Numbered from the stretch's first letter, positions 41,164 to 50,592 are shown. The stretch is 64,000 bases of DNA from an uncultured Veillonellaceae bacterium (GCA_900314825.1 OMWS01000011.1:1-64000), one strand, 5' to 3'. Notes: a model not told the origin generated them from the sequence alone. Program-made: numbers and translations.

Positions 41164-42312
41164 ATGATAAGTTTTAACGATATGAATTTTGGCGAACGTT
41201 CAAAGGCGCTTACCAACGCCCTCGCCGCGCAAGGCGTGACGGAGCCGTTGCCGATCCAAGAGCAGGCGATCCCGAAGCTTCTCGCGGGCGCGAATCTCAT
41301 CGGGCAGGCGCCGACGGGGACGGGGAAGACGCTGGCGTATCTGTTGCCGGCGCTTGCGCGTGTGGATGTGGATAAGCCGCAGGCACAGGCCGTCGTGCTC
41401 GCGCCGACGTATGAGCTCGCGATGCAGATTGCGCGGACGGCGCAGGAGCTTGCGGAGGCCGCTGGCATTCCCGTGCGCATCCTCGGCCTTATCGGCGGCG
41501 CGAATATCCAGCGGCAGATCGACAAGCTCAAGAAGAAGCCGCAAATCCTCGCAGGCTCCCCAGGCCGTCTGATCGAGCTCGCGCACAAGGGCAAGCTGAA
41601 GCTCCAGGACGTGAGTTTCCTCGTGCTCGACGAATTTGACCGCCTGCTTGACGATCAGAACATGAAGAACACGGCGGATTTTGTGAACCTCGTGCGCCGG
41701 GCGCGCGGCGAGCAGCCGATCCAATACGCGATGTTTTCTGCGACAGCGCCGAAAAAAGCGTTGGAGCGTGCCTCGTTCCTCGACCAGCCCGAGGTCGTCC
41801 GCATCAAAGAGAATCCAGCGGCCGAGCAGGCGGTCGAGCACATCTACGTCATGACGCCGTTCCGCGAGAAGATCGCCGAGATCCGCAAGCTCACGCGGCG
41901 CCTCGGCGTCGAGCGCGGCATCGTCTTCATCAACAAGACATTTGATGCCGTCCGCACGCTCGAAAAACTCAGCTACGAAGGCATCCGCGTCGCGGCACTG
42001 CTCGGAAGCTCCAGCAAGCAGGCGCGCGCGAAAGCGCTCCAAGATTTCCGCACGGGCAAGACGACGCTCCTGCTTTCGACCGACCTCGCGGCGCGCGGCC
42101 TCGACATCGCAGATGTCGATACCGTCTTCAACCTCGACCTGCCGGAAGATGCCAAAACATATCTGCATCGCGCCGGTCGCACGGGACGCGCAGGAAAGAC
42201 AGGGCGCGTCATCACGCTCACGGACACGAAAGAATCTTTGAAGCTTGATAAATTATCGAAAGCGCTCGGCATCGAGTTCAGCCGGCTGGCCATGCCGCGC
42301 AGAAAGAAATAA
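41164..42312 (+). CDS. DEAD-box-type RNA helicase with variant motifs
   Basis: SF2 helicase core (382 aa) without long extensions. Q-motif GVTEPLPIQEQAIPKLL, motif I APTGTGKT, Ia-like PTYELA (usually PTRELA), GSPGRL, motif II DEFD instead of DEAD, motif III SAT, motif V RGLDI, motif VI HRAGRTGRAG. The fold and order are complete, so it is probably an active ATP-dependent RNA unwinder, though several motifs deviate. CAAGGAG precedes the ATG at 41164. It is followed 17 bp later by a CBS membrane protein. Confidence 0.87.
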   Translation: MISFNDMNFGERSKALTNALAAQGVTEPLPIQEQAIPKLLAGANLIGQAPTGTGKTLAYLLPALARVDVDKPQAQAVVLAPTYELAMQIARTAQELAEAAGIPVRILGLIGGANIQRQIDKLKKKPQILAGSPGRLIELAHKGKLKLQDVSFLVLDEFDRLLDDQNMKNTADFVNLVRRARGEQPIQYAMFSATAPKKALERASFLDQPEVVRIKENPAAEQAVEHIYVMTPFREKIAEIRKLTRRLGVERGIVFINKTFDAVRTLEKLSYEGIRVAALLGSSSKQARAKALQDFRTGKTTLLLSTDLAARGLDIADVDTVFNLDLPEDAKTYLHRAGRTGRAGKTGRVITLTDTKESLKLDKLSKALGIEFSRLAMPRRKK

Positions 42313-42329
42313 AGGAGCACGTTTCATTT

Positions 42330-43679
42330 ATGGACATCGTCCCGATCCTCTTGCAACTTTTCCTCGTTTTCTTCCTCATCTTCATGAATGGCTTCTTCGT
42401 CGCGGCGGAATTTTCCGTCGTGAAGATCCGTCCGTCACGCCTCGAGACGCTCATCGAGGCGGGCAACAAGCGCGCGGCGTACGCAAAGAAGCTCACGGAT
42501 CATCTCGACACGTCGCTCTCCGTCACGCAGCTCGGCATCACGCTCGCGTCGCTCGGCCTCGGCTGGGTCGGCGAGCCGTTCGTCGCGACGCTCATCCTGC
42601 CGCTGACGCGTCTCGCAGGCCTCGATGACACGGTCGGCCACACGATTTCCTTGGCGCTTGCTTTCGCCATCATCACGGGCGGCCACATCGTGCTCGGCGA
42701 GCTCACGCCGAAGACGATGGCGATCCAGAACGTCGAGAAGATCGTGCTGGCTGTCGCGCTGCCCATGCTCATTTTCGAGCGCGTCATGTATCCGTTCGTC
42801 TGGCTGCTCAATCACGTCGCGAACTGGGTCGCGGAGCGCATGGGCTTCGAGGCCGCCGGCGAGGGCGAGGAAGCGCACACGGAAGAAGAAATCCGCCTGC
42901 TCATGGAAGAAAGCTACAAGCAGGGCCTCATCGACGATACGGAAGCTGACTTCGTCGACAACGTCTTTGATTTCACCGACCTCAACGTCCGCGAAATCAT
43001 GACGCCGCGCACGGACATGGTTTGCCTGTATCTCGAAGATGACCTCGACACGAATCTCCACGTCGTATTCGAGGAGCAGCTCACGCGCTATCCGCTCTGC
43101 AAAGAGGATAAGGATCACATCGTCGGCTTCATCCACGTCAAAGACCTCATGAAGACGCTGTACACGACGCCGGGCCGCCGCATCAATCTGCGCCGCCTCG
43201 TGCGCAAGGCGCTCGTCGTGCCGGACAGCATGGATGTCTCCGTGCTTCTCAAAACGATGCAGAAAAAGCGCGCGCAAATGGCCATCGTTGTCGATGAATA
43301 CGGCGGCACGGCCGGCATGGTGACGCTCGAGGACATCGTCGAGGAAATCGTCGGCGACATCCAGGACGAGTTCGACGAAGAGCGCCCGACAGCAGAGCAG
43401 CGTGGCGAGCGTATCTTTTCCGTCGACGCGAAAATGCTGCTCGAAGAACTCGAAGATATTTTGGAAATCGACATCGACGATGTCGACGTGGACAGCGTCG
43501 GCGGCTGGCTGTACGACGAGCTCGGCACGGAGCCGCGCATCGGCCAGATGGCGGCGTATGGCGGCCACACGTTCTACGTCGAAGAAGTCGACGGCGTCCG
43601 CATCACGCGCGTGCTGATCCACCGGGCGGGCGATTTGCAAGAAGAACATGATGAGATTGTGGATATGAGAGAAGACTGA
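42330..43679 (+). CDS. HlyC/CorC-family membrane protein (CNNM plus CBS pair plus CorC_HlyC)
   Basis: Integral membrane protein of 449 residues. The N-terminal DUF21/CNNM domain has four hydrophobic segments (ILLQLFLVFFLIFMNGFFVAAEFSVVK, SLALAFAIITGGHIVLGELTPKT). A cytosolic pair of CBS domains follows (about 220-340; REIMTPRTDMVCL, MQKKRAQMAIVVDEYGGTAGMVTLEDIVEEIVGDI), then the C-terminal CorC_HlyC domain. Members are linked to magnesium or cobalt efflux or homeostasis; hemolysis is a historical label. Probably cotranscribed with the helicase upstream. Confidence 0.9.
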   Translation: MDIVPILLQLFLVFFLIFMNGFFVAAEFSVVKIRPSRLETLIEAGNKRAAYAKKLTDHLDTSLSVTQLGITLASLGLGWVGEPFVATLILPLTRLAGLDDTVGHTISLALAFAIITGGHIVLGELTPKTMAIQNVEKIVLAVALPMLIFERVMYPFVWLLNHVANWVAERMGFEAAGEGEEAHTEEEIRLLMEESYKQGLIDDTEADFVDNVFDFTDLNVREIMTPRTDMVCLYLEDDLDTNLHVVFEEQLTRYPLCKEDKDHIVGFIHVKDLMKTLYTTPGRRINLRRLVRKALVVPDSMDVSVLLKTMQKKRAQMAIVVDEYGGTAGMVTLEDIVEEIVGDIQDEFDEERPTAEQRGERIFSVDAKMLLEELEDILEIDIDDVDVDSVGGWLYDELGTEPRIGQMAAYGGHTFYVEEVDGVRITRVLIHRAGDLQEEHDEIVDMRED

Positions 43680-43792
43680 ACAAAAGACGGTTTTTGTAAT
43701 ATCGTCCCAAAACGGAAATTTTTATGAAACTCTATCCTTTTCCGTTGAAACAAGTTATAATGAGAGAAAGAAAAGTACTCTGGCACGGTTTT

Positions 43793-43948
43793 TACGCCTC
43801 CCCCTTTGGGGGAGGTGCCGAGCGAATGCGAGGCGGAGAGGGTAGCGGCTGTTGATTTTTCGCGATTTTAACAAAAGTCGTGCGATTTTGTTACGCCGTT
43901 ACCCTCTCAGTCGCGCTACGCGCGCCAGCTCCCCCAGAGGGGGAGCCT
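43793..43948. repeat. Modular palindromic intergenic repeat, type A
   Basis: Outer arms TACGCCTCCCCCTTTGGGGG / CCCCCAGAGGGGGAGCC. Left inner hairpin GCCGAGCGAATGCGAGGC, right inner hairpin GTCGCGCTACGCGCGCC. Inner arms GGAGAGGGTAGCGGC / GCCGTTACCCTCTC surround a short central hairpin (GCGATTTTAACAAAAGTCGTGC). Confidence 0.78.
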
Positions 43949-43975
43949 TTTCTGATTTTGAAAGGCGAACGATTT

Positions 43976-45892
43976 ATGATCCTGACGCTCGAACACTACA
44001 CGAAAAGCTATGGCGAGAAGACGCTGTTTGACGGCGTGGACCTCGCGATTGACGCGGGCGACCGCATCGGCATCGTCGGCGTGAATGGCACGGGCAAGAG
44101 CACGTTTCTGAATGCCGTGGCTGGCCGCACGCCTGTCGATGACGGCACGCGCGTCGAGATGCGTGGGCTTCGCATCGAGGTGCTGGCGCAGGATAAATCG
44201 TTTGCGCCGGAAAACACCGTGCTCATGGAAGTCTTCCGCGGTACGTCGCCCTTGATGCGCGCGCTCCGCGACTACGAGCTTGCGCTGCGCGCCGCAGAGG
44301 ATGCGCCGGACGATGCGAAGGTGCAACAGACACTTGCGCACTCTTCGGAGGCCATCGATGCGGCGGGCGGCTGGCAGCTTGAGAGCGAGGCGAAGACGGT
44401 GTTGACGCAGCTCGGCATCACGGATTTCGCCGCGCCCGTCGGCACGCTCTCGGGCGGCCAGCAGAAGCGCCTCGCGCTCGCGACGGCGCTCGTGCAGCCG
44501 TGCGACCTGCTGCTTCTCGACGAGCCGACGAACCATCTCGACAGCGAGACGATCGCCTGGCTCGAGACGTATCTCGCGGGTCGCAAGGGAGCACTGCTCC
44601 TCGTCACGCATGACCGCTATTTCCTCGACCACGTCGCGACGAAGATCCTCGAGCTCGACAAGGGCAAGTCGTACACGTACACGGGCAACTACTCCGCGTT
44701 CCTTGAGCAAAAGGCCGCGCGCATCGAGCGCGAGCAGGCGAGCGAGGCGAAGCGGCAGAACTTTCTCCGCAACGAGCTCAAGTGGCTGCGGCGCGGCGCG
44801 CAGGCGCGCTCGACGAAGCAGAAAGCGCGCATCGAGCGTTATGAGCAGGTGAAAGCGCAGACGCCCGACCTCGACCGCAGCACGGTGGAAATCGGCCTCG
44901 CGGGCAGCCGCCTCGGACGCACGGTCATCGAGCTCGACCACGTCCATTACGAGGCGGGCGGCGAGACGATCGTCAAGGACTTCACGTACACCGTCCTGCG
45001 CCACGACCGCGTCGCCATCCTCGGCCGCAACGGCACGGGAAAGACGACACTCCTCAATCTCATCGCCGGCCGCCTGAAGCCTTCGAGCGGCACGGTGACG
45101 ATCGGGCAGACCGTCAAGATCGGCTACTTCATGCAGAAGTCCGTGGACATGGACGAACGCCTGCGCGCCATCGAGTACATCCAGGAGGCCGCGCGCACGA
45201 TCACGCTGGCCGATGGCACGACGATTTCCGCGTCGCAGCTCATGGAACGGTTTCTTTTCCCCGGCAACCTCCAATGGACGCCGATCGCGCGACTGTCGGG
45301 CGGCGAGAAGCGGCGGCTGTATCTCCTGCGCATTCTCATGGAGTCGCCGAACGTGCTGCTCTTGGACGAGCCGACGAATGATCTCGACCTCGAGACGATG
45401 GCGGTATTGGAATCGTTCATTGATGATTTCACGGGCGCGATCATCTTCGTCTCGCACGACCGCTTCTTCGTCGATCGCCTCGCGGACAAGTGCTTCGTCT
45501 ACGAACCGGGCGGCGAGTTGCGGATGTATCCGGGTGGGTACACGTATTACAAGCAAAAGGAAGCAGAAGAACAAGCGGCGTTCGTTCCAGCGGAATCGAA
45601 CGTTGTTCCAGCATCAAACATTGCCGCCGCCCCCGTAACGAAGCCCGATGAAGCGAAGGACCGCCCAAAGAAGCTGACATTCAAAGAGCAAAAAGAATAC
45701 GCCGAAATCGAAGACGTCATCGCGAGCAAGGAAGGCGAACTCCGCGCGACGGAACTCCTCATGCAGCAGAACGCCGCTGACTACGGCAAGCTTGCGGAAC
45801 TCAGCAAGGAACAACAACGCTTGCAAGCGGAATTAGATCACCTTATGGAACGTTGGGCATATCTCGAAGAAGTAGCAGAATCCTCAAATTAA
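43976..45892 (+). CDS. ABC-F family ATPase (Uup-like)
   Basis: Soluble protein of 638 residues with two ABC ATPase domains and no membrane segments. Walker A GVNGTGKST near residue 36 and GRNGTGKTT in the second half; signatures LSGGQQKRLALA and LSGGEKRRLYLL; Walker B LLLLDEPTNHLD and LLLDEPTNDLD. The linker is ABC-F-like (EREQASEAKRQNFLRNELKWLRRGAQARSTKQKARIERY), and a C-terminal coiled coil (LAELSKEQQRLQAELDHLMERWAYLEEVA) points to the Uup subgroup. ABC-F proteins act on the ribosome; Uup has also been tied to DNA metabolism. The start is set at 43976 by GAAAGG. Confidence 0.92.
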   Translation: MILTLEHYTKSYGEKTLFDGVDLAIDAGDRIGIVGVNGTGKSTFLNAVAGRTPVDDGTRVEMRGLRIEVLAQDKSFAPENTVLMEVFRGTSPLMRALRDYELALRAAEDAPDDAKVQQTLAHSSEAIDAAGGWQLESEAKTVLTQLGITDFAAPVGTLSGGQQKRLALATALVQPCDLLLLDEPTNHLDSETIAWLETYLAGRKGALLLVTHDRYFLDHVATKILELDKGKSYTYTGNYSAFLEQKAARIEREQASEAKRQNFLRNELKWLRRGAQARSTKQKARIERYEQVKAQTPDLDRSTVEIGLAGSRLGRTVIELDHVHYEAGGETIVKDFTYTVLRHDRVAILGRNGTGKTTLLNLIAGRLKPSSGTVTIGQTVKIGYFMQKSVDMDERLRAIEYIQEAARTITLADGTTISASQLMERFLFPGNLQWTPIARLSGGEKRRLYLLRILMESPNVLLLDEPTNDLDLETMAVLESFIDDFTGAIIFVSHDRFFVDRLADKCFVYEPGGELRMYPGGYTYYKQKEAEEQAAFVPAESNVVPASNIAAAPVTKPDEAKDRPKKLTFKEQKEYAEIEDVIASKEGELRATELLMQQNAADYGKLAELSKEQQRLQAELDHLMERWAYLEEVAESSN

Positions 45893-46045
45893 GCCTCCCC
45901 CTCTGGGGGAGGTGCCGAGCGAATGCGAGGCGGAGAGGGTAGCGCATGATGGGGGCTGTATTCTTATCGGAAGGAATGAGAAGGTAGATACCACGCTACC
46001 CTCTCCACCGCTTCGCGGGCCCCCTCCCCCAGAGGGGAAGGCTTA
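45893..46045. repeat. Modular palindromic intergenic repeat, type A/B hybrid
   Basis: It starts at the stop codon of the ABC-F gene. Outer arms AGCCTCCCCCTCTGGGGG / CCCCTCCCCCAGAGGGGAAGGCT. Left inner hairpin GCCGAGCGAATGCGAGGC, right inner hairpin ACCGCTTCGCGGG (type B form). Centre TTCTTATCGGAAGGAATGAGAA between GGAGAGGGTAGCG and CGCTACCCTCTCC. Confidence 0.75.
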
Positions 46046-46086
46046 GGTGCTAACATAATACATCACACACAAAGGAGAACCGAATC

Positions 46087-47385
46087 ATGTCTTTCGACCA
46101 GAACCAATTCGAATCCATCCTCGCCGACTTCACGATCGACAGCGACGAGCTCCGCGAGATCGCGGGCGCGTTCCGCTATGATCTGAAGCAGGGCCTCAAA
46201 GACCCGGATCTCAGCTCCATGCGCATGCTGAAATCGTACATCGGCCTGCCGACCCGCAAGGAGACGGGCGAATACCTCGCGCTCGACTTCGGCGGCACGA
46301 ACGTGCGCGTGCTGCGCATCCGCCTCGATGGCGACGGCAAGTTCGAGGTGCTGAAGAAAGTCGCGAAACCGCTCGTCGTGCCGGGCGAGTACAACTACAT
46401 CGCCGCGGACGCGACGGCCGACCAGATGTTCGGCTTCATCGCCGACCTCGTGGAAGAAGCCGTCGAAGGAGACCACACGAAAAAGTATTATCTCGGCCAT
46501 ACGTTCTCGTTCCCGTCGGAGCAGACGGATCTCTACAACGCAAAGCTCATCATCTGGACGAAGGAATTCGCGACGCCGGGCGTCGAGGGCAAGGTGGTCA
46601 ATGACCTCCTCAAGGACGCGCTGCACAAGAAAGGCCTCGGCAACGTCGAGCCGACGGCTGTCATCAATGACACGGTCGCCGTCCAGCTCGCAGCGGCCTA
46701 CAAGCACGACAACGTCAATATCGGCTGCATCTACGCGACGGGCCACAACACGTGCTACCTCGAGCCGTACGCGGACAGCGCACAAGAGCCGATGATCCTG
46801 AACCTCGAATCCGGCGGCTTCAACCGCCTGACGCCGGGCCGCTTTGATGTCGAGCTCGACAAAGCTTCCGAGAAGCCGGGCGAGCAGCGCCTGGAGAAGA
46901 TGGTCTCCGGCCGCTACATGGGCGAGCTGTTCGGCATGGCGCTGGCGGAGCTCTTCGATGAAAAAGGCAAGGCCTATGGCTTCACGAGCATCGATATGTC
47001 GGCCATCATGGACGACGAAGATGCCGCGCATCCGGCCATCATCAAGCTCGTCGCGGAAAAGACCGGCCACACGATCGATGCGGCGGATGCGGACAAGGTG
47101 CAAGACCTCGTACTGCGCATCGTAAACCGCTCGGCGCGCCTCGTCGCGGCGTCGTTCACGGGCATCCTCTGGCAGCTGCAGGGCGCAGAGAAGACGCTCG
47201 CGCCGCAGACGATCGCCGTCGATGGCTCCGTCTACGAGAAGATGCCGCACGCGAAAGAGAACCTCATGAAGGGCCTCTCAGAGCTCCTCGGCACGGACGC
47301 GGCAGCCGTCGAGACCGTCCTCGAAAACGGTGGCTCCGGCCTCGGTGCAGCGATTGCGGCGGCCGTGGCGGCGTCCAGGAAATAA
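46087..47385 (+). CDS. Eukaryotic-type hexokinase family protein
   Basis: Sugar kinase of 432 residues with the sequence pattern of the eukaryotic hexokinase family rather than bacterial glucokinase or ROK kinases. Visible are phosphate-1 LALDFGGTNVRVLRI, the sugar-binding hallmark GHTFSFPSEQ, the catalytic-Asp region VINDTVAVQLAAAY, phosphate-2 CIYATGHNTCYLE, the EKMVSGRYMGEL helix and adenosine motif NGGSGLGAAIAAAV. It should phosphorylate glucose or related hexoses in the cytoplasm. AAAGGAG precedes the ATG. Repeat elements isolate it on both sides. Confidence 0.9.
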   Translation: MSFDQNQFESILADFTIDSDELREIAGAFRYDLKQGLKDPDLSSMRMLKSYIGLPTRKETGEYLALDFGGTNVRVLRIRLDGDGKFEVLKKVAKPLVVPGEYNYIAADATADQMFGFIADLVEEAVEGDHTKKYYLGHTFSFPSEQTDLYNAKLIIWTKEFATPGVEGKVVNDLLKDALHKKGLGNVEPTAVINDTVAVQLAAAYKHDNVNIGCIYATGHNTCYLEPYADSAQEPMILNLESGGFNRLTPGRFDVELDKASEKPGEQRLEKMVSGRYMGELFGMALAELFDEKGKAYGFTSIDMSAIMDDEDAAHPAIIKLVAEKTGHTIDAADADKVQDLVLRIVNRSARLVAASFTGILWQLQGAEKTLAPQTIAVDGSVYEKMPHAKENLMKGLSELLGTDAAAVETVLENGGSGLGAAIAAAVAASRK

Positions 47386-47412
47386 GAAAGAGGAAATACG
47401 CAAGACGTTTCA

Positions 47413-47666
47413 TCTATTGCGGAGCGTTGCTGATACAGCAGCCTTCCCCTCAGGGGAAGGGGGACCGCGTTAGCGGTGGAAAGGGTACTTGGGTGCGATA
47501 GCCGGACAAGATTTTCGTGCTTACTAAGCATATCTCATGTTGCGAGATTCCTTTGATACAACTAGAATCGCTTCATTTTCTGCTCCTTATTACCCGCTCC
47601 GCCTCGCATTCGCTCGGCACCTCTCCCAGAGGGAGAGGCTGCTGGATGCGAGACCTTCGGCAACAG
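47413..47666. repeat. Modular palindromic intergenic repeat, type B
   Basis: The left end TATTGCGGAGCGTTGCTGATACAGCAGCC is followed by CTTCCCCTCAGGGGAAG, ACCGCGTTAGCGGT and GGAAAGGGTACTTGGGTGCGATAGCC. The interior is degenerate (the partner of GGTGCGATAGC is lost). The right side has TTACCCGCTCC, GCCTCGCATTCGCTCGGC, CTCTCCCAGAGGGAGAG, GCTGCTG and CTTCGGCAACAG. Confidence 0.78.
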
Positions 47667-47717
47667 TTCTAACGTTTTTGCGTTCACAAACGTTTCAAAG
47701 TTAGAAGGAACCGCCGT

Positions 47718-49142
47718 ATGGAACAGTCACAAGCGCTCTCGCAAACGCTTTCCCAGCATCTCGCGATGACGATGAAGATGCAGCAGGCCATCAAAATCCT
47801 TGCGCTGCCGGCACAGGAACTCCGTGGCCTTATCGAAAAGGAATACCTCGAAAACCCTGCGCTCGAAATCGACTACGATCCTGCGGCGCTTTCTTTTGAG
47901 GCGGACACGCGGACGCTTGATGAGCGCGGGCAAGAGGAACGCGCGCAAGCGTATCGTGCCGAAGATATTTCAGCGCTTGCAAGTTATCTTGGACATCCCG
48001 AACGTGGCGATGCGTGGACGGACGGCGAACGCGAGCCGCGTGCCTTTGAGCCAGCACGGCCCGCGAGCCGCACGCTCGAAGACGAGCTCATGGAGCAGGT
48101 TGCGTTTGCCTTCCCCGAAGGTCATGAGCAGGAAAAAGCCGTCGCGACGTTCCTCGTTGGCTCGCTTGACGGCAGCGGCTATCTGACCGTTTCGCTTGAT
48201 GAAGTTGCACGGGTGACCAAGGTAACAGAAGAAGAAGCGGAACACGTTCTCACGGTGATTCAGTCTTTCGAACCGGCCGGCGTCGGCGCACGCGATCTCG
48301 TGGAGTGCTTGCGGATCCAGGCCGAGCGGCGCGGCATCTATGAAGGGCTTGTCGCTTGCATGATTGACAAGCATTTGAAGGATATTGCGGACAACCGCAT
48401 CAAGGAGATCGCAAGTGCCGAAGGCGTGCGCCCTGCTGACGTGCAGATGGCTGTCGACATCGTGCGCACGCTGACGCCAAAGCCAGGCGCGTGCTACGGC
48501 TGCGAAGAGACGGGCTACATCACGCCTGACGTCATCGTGCGGCCCTATGGCGCGGGCTATCGCGTCGAGCTCACGAGCGGCGGCGTGCCGGGCCTGCACA
48601 TCTCGCGGCTGTACCAAGAGGCGGCAGGCTACGATGACGAGACGCAAAGCTATATCCGCGGCCGGCTGAACGCCGCGACGTGGCTCATCAAGAACATCGA
48701 GACGCGCCAGGGCACCATCCGCCGCGTCGCCGAGGAAATCGTGCGCCGCCAGCGTCCCGTGCTGACGCAAGGCCTCGCCGCGCTCACGCCGATGACGATG
48801 CAAGAGGTCGCGGATGCGATCGAGGTCCACGAGTCCACGGTCAGCCGTGCCGCGCAAGGGAAATACATCGAGCTCCCAAGCGGCATCTTTCCCATCAAAG
48901 CCTTTTTCACGGCGAACCTCGCGCAGGGCGCTGCAGGCCATCCGGACGAAGCCTATGGTGCGACGCAGGTCAAAGACGAACTCGCCGCGATCATCGCGGC
49001 GGAAGACCCGAAGAAGCCGCTCTCGGACGCGAAGCTTGCAAAGCTGCTTGCGGAAAAGGGATTAGAAATTTCCCGTCGCACCGTCGTGAAATATCGCGAA
49101 CAGCTCGGCATCGCGTCGTCGGTGAAGCGGAAACGGTACTGA
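47718..49142 (+). CDS. rpoN: RNA polymerase sigma-54 factor
   Basis: Alternative sigma factor (474 aa). Region I at the N-terminus is Gln/Leu-rich (QALSQTLSQHLAMTMKMQQAIKILALPAQELRGLIEKEYLENPALE). The core-binding region follows (VASFLVGSLDGSGYLTVSL-like), then the HTH (MQEVADAIEVHESTVSRAAQGKYIELPSGI). The RpoN box is SRRTVVKYREQLGIASS near the C-terminus. AAGGAACC precedes the ATG. No enhancer-binding activator and no convincing -24/-12 promoter was found in this window, so its targets lie elsewhere. Confidence 0.95.
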   Translation: MEQSQALSQTLSQHLAMTMKMQQAIKILALPAQELRGLIEKEYLENPALEIDYDPAALSFEADTRTLDERGQEERAQAYRAEDISALASYLGHPERGDAWTDGEREPRAFEPARPASRTLEDELMEQVAFAFPEGHEQEKAVATFLVGSLDGSGYLTVSLDEVARVTKVTEEEAEHVLTVIQSFEPAGVGARDLVECLRIQAERRGIYEGLVACMIDKHLKDIADNRIKEIASAEGVRPADVQMAVDIVRTLTPKPGACYGCEETGYITPDVIVRPYGAGYRVELTSGGVPGLHISRLYQEAAGYDDETQSYIRGRLNAATWLIKNIETRQGTIRRVAEEIVRRQRPVLTQGLAALTPMTMQEVADAIEVHESTVSRAAQGKYIELPSGIFPIKAFFTANLAQGAAGHPDEAYGATQVKDELAAIIAAEDPKKPLSDAKLAKLLAEKGLEISRRTVVKYREQLGIASSVKRKRY

Positions 49143-49147
49143 AAGAC

Positions 49148-49194
49148 AAACGGTGTGGTTGCAAGATTTTTTGTTGCAACCACACCGTTTTTTT
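49148..49194 (+). terminator. Strong terminator after rpoN
   Basis: A perfect 17-bp stem (AAACGGTGTGGTTGCAA paired with its complement, 49148..49164 with 49174..49190) followed by a T-run. Confidence 0.9.
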
Positions 49195-49236
49195 GATAAC
49201 GTGAACGTAGGAAAAGAACAAAAGGAGCGGAGACTT

Positions 49237-50295
49237 ATGCAAGATATGATCGGAGACAAGAAATTATCGGAGGGCAAGCAGGGGAACACGCCGCCGAAGC
49301 TCGACCTCACGCCGGAACAGGTGGCGGCGATGCGGCGGGCGGCATCGCTTGCGGCACCGGACATTGAGGCGTTGCCGTCCTGCCATCCCGCCACCGTGCT
49401 GCGCGCGGAAAACGAGGCGATGAATGCGCAGATTGCCACGCTGCTGCATGACGTGGCGCTGCCCGAGACGCCAGCGGATTTCGTTCCGCGCTTCCTCGCG
49501 CTGAACGCCGTCCGCACGCATTTCATGAAAAAAGAAGAGCTCATCATGCCGATGCTGTACCAGTATGGCGTGACGGGCCCTTCGGATGTGATGTGGCGCG
49601 ATGATGATGCGATGAAAAAAGAACTCGGCACGATTTCGCGCAGCTTGCAGGAAGACGCGGAAAACGTCGTGCTGTACCGCGGCCGCATCCAGGCGCTCCT
49701 CCAGCAGTTGACGGCGATGACGCGGAAAGAGGACGCAATCTTGTTCCCGCTCGCACTGCGCTATTTCACGGAAGAGGAATGGTACGCCATCTACGACGAT
49801 GCCATCGACATGGGCACGGCGTTCCTCGCGACGCAGCCCGCGCCATGGGAAGCGGCAGAAGCGTGGCGCAAAGCGCAGGCAGACGCGGCAGACAAGCGCA
49901 CGTTTGAAAATGGCAAAATCCAGTTGCCGACGGGCGAGCTCACTGTCCGGGAACTGCGTGCGATCCTGAAACTTGCAGGCATCGACATCACATTCATCGA
50001 CGCGGCGGATCATCTGCGCTTCTTCGAAAACGAGGGCAAAGTCTTCGCCCGCCCGAAGCTTGCGCTCGGCCGCCCCGTCTACGACTGCCACCCGACGCAA
50101 ATCGTCCCCGTCGTGAAGCACCTGCTCGCGGACTTCAAGGCGAAACGGCGCGACCACATGACCGTCTGGCGGCGCATCGCAAAGAGACCCATCGGCGTGC
50201 GCTACCATGCCGTGTACGATGACGACGGCACGTACCTCGGCGCCGTCGAGTTCGTTCAAGATTTTACGGAAGCGCTCGCGCATTTTGGAAAATGA
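49237..50295 (+). CDS. DUF438 protein: hemerythrin-like domain plus PAS domain
   Basis: Soluble protein of 352 residues. An N-terminal DUF438 segment (KLSEGKQGNTPPKLDLTPEQ) and a His/Glu-rich hemerythrin-like four-helix region (HPATVLRAENEAMNAQIATLLHD ... RTHFMKKEELIMPML ... MTRKEDAILFPLALRYF) could bind a di-iron centre. A C-terminal PAS_10-type domain follows (FIDAADHLRFFENEGKVFARPKLALGRPVYDCHPTQ). Relatives are thought to sense oxygen, nitric oxide or redox state. No output domain is present. AAAGGAG supports the ATG at 49237. Confidence 0.88.
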   Translation: MQDMIGDKKLSEGKQGNTPPKLDLTPEQVAAMRRAASLAAPDIEALPSCHPATVLRAENEAMNAQIATLLHDVALPETPADFVPRFLALNAVRTHFMKKEELIMPMLYQYGVTGPSDVMWRDDDAMKKELGTISRSLQEDAENVVLYRGRIQALLQQLTAMTRKEDAILFPLALRYFTEEEWYAIYDDAIDMGTAFLATQPAPWEAAEAWRKAQADAADKRTFENGKIQLPTGELTVRELRAILKLAGIDITFIDAADHLRFFENEGKVFARPKLALGRPVYDCHPTQIVPVVKHLLADFKAKRRDHMTVWRRIAKRPIGVRYHAVYDDDGTYLGAVEFVQDFTEALAHFGK

Positions 50296-50335
50296 ACATG
50301 AGTTGTGGCGTTTGCTAAACGAATATCATGTGCAT

Positions 50336-50592
50336 CTGTTGCCGAGCGTAGCGAATACAGCAGCCTCTCCCTGTGGGAGAGGGGGACCGCGAAGCGGTGG
50401 AGAGGGTACTTGGGTGCGATAGCAAAGCAAAAATAAAACACTTTCATAGCATTGAGTCGTTTGTGTTCAAACGTAAGGCTATGGAAGTGTTTTCGTTTGC
50501 GGGACAAATCGCACCCTTGTACCCTCGCCGCCTCGCTGGCGCTCGGCACCTCTCCCAAGGGGAGAGGCTGCTGCAAGAGTTACAGTCAGCAA
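50336..50592. repeat. Modular palindromic intergenic repeat, type B, well preserved
   Basis: The left end CTGTTGCCGAGCGTAGCGAATACAGCAGCC, CTCTCCCTGTGGGAGAG, CCGCGAAGCGG, GGAGAGGGTACTTGGGTGCGATAGC. Central hairpin CACTTTCATAGC / GCTATGGAAGTG, then AAATCGCACCCTTGTACCC, GCCTCGCTGGCGCTCGGC, CTCTCCCAAGGGGAGAG, GCTGCTG and GTTACAGTCAGCAA. Rightward similarity to other copies continues to about 50632. It lies between the convergent DUF438 gene and cysN. Confidence 0.85.

Noticed and set aside
43781-43797. Possible sigma-54 promoter TGGCACG upstream of the ABC-F gene
   Set aside because: The -24 half fits, but the -12 GC is missing at the required spacing (AC found instead). No enhancer-binding protein is nearby.
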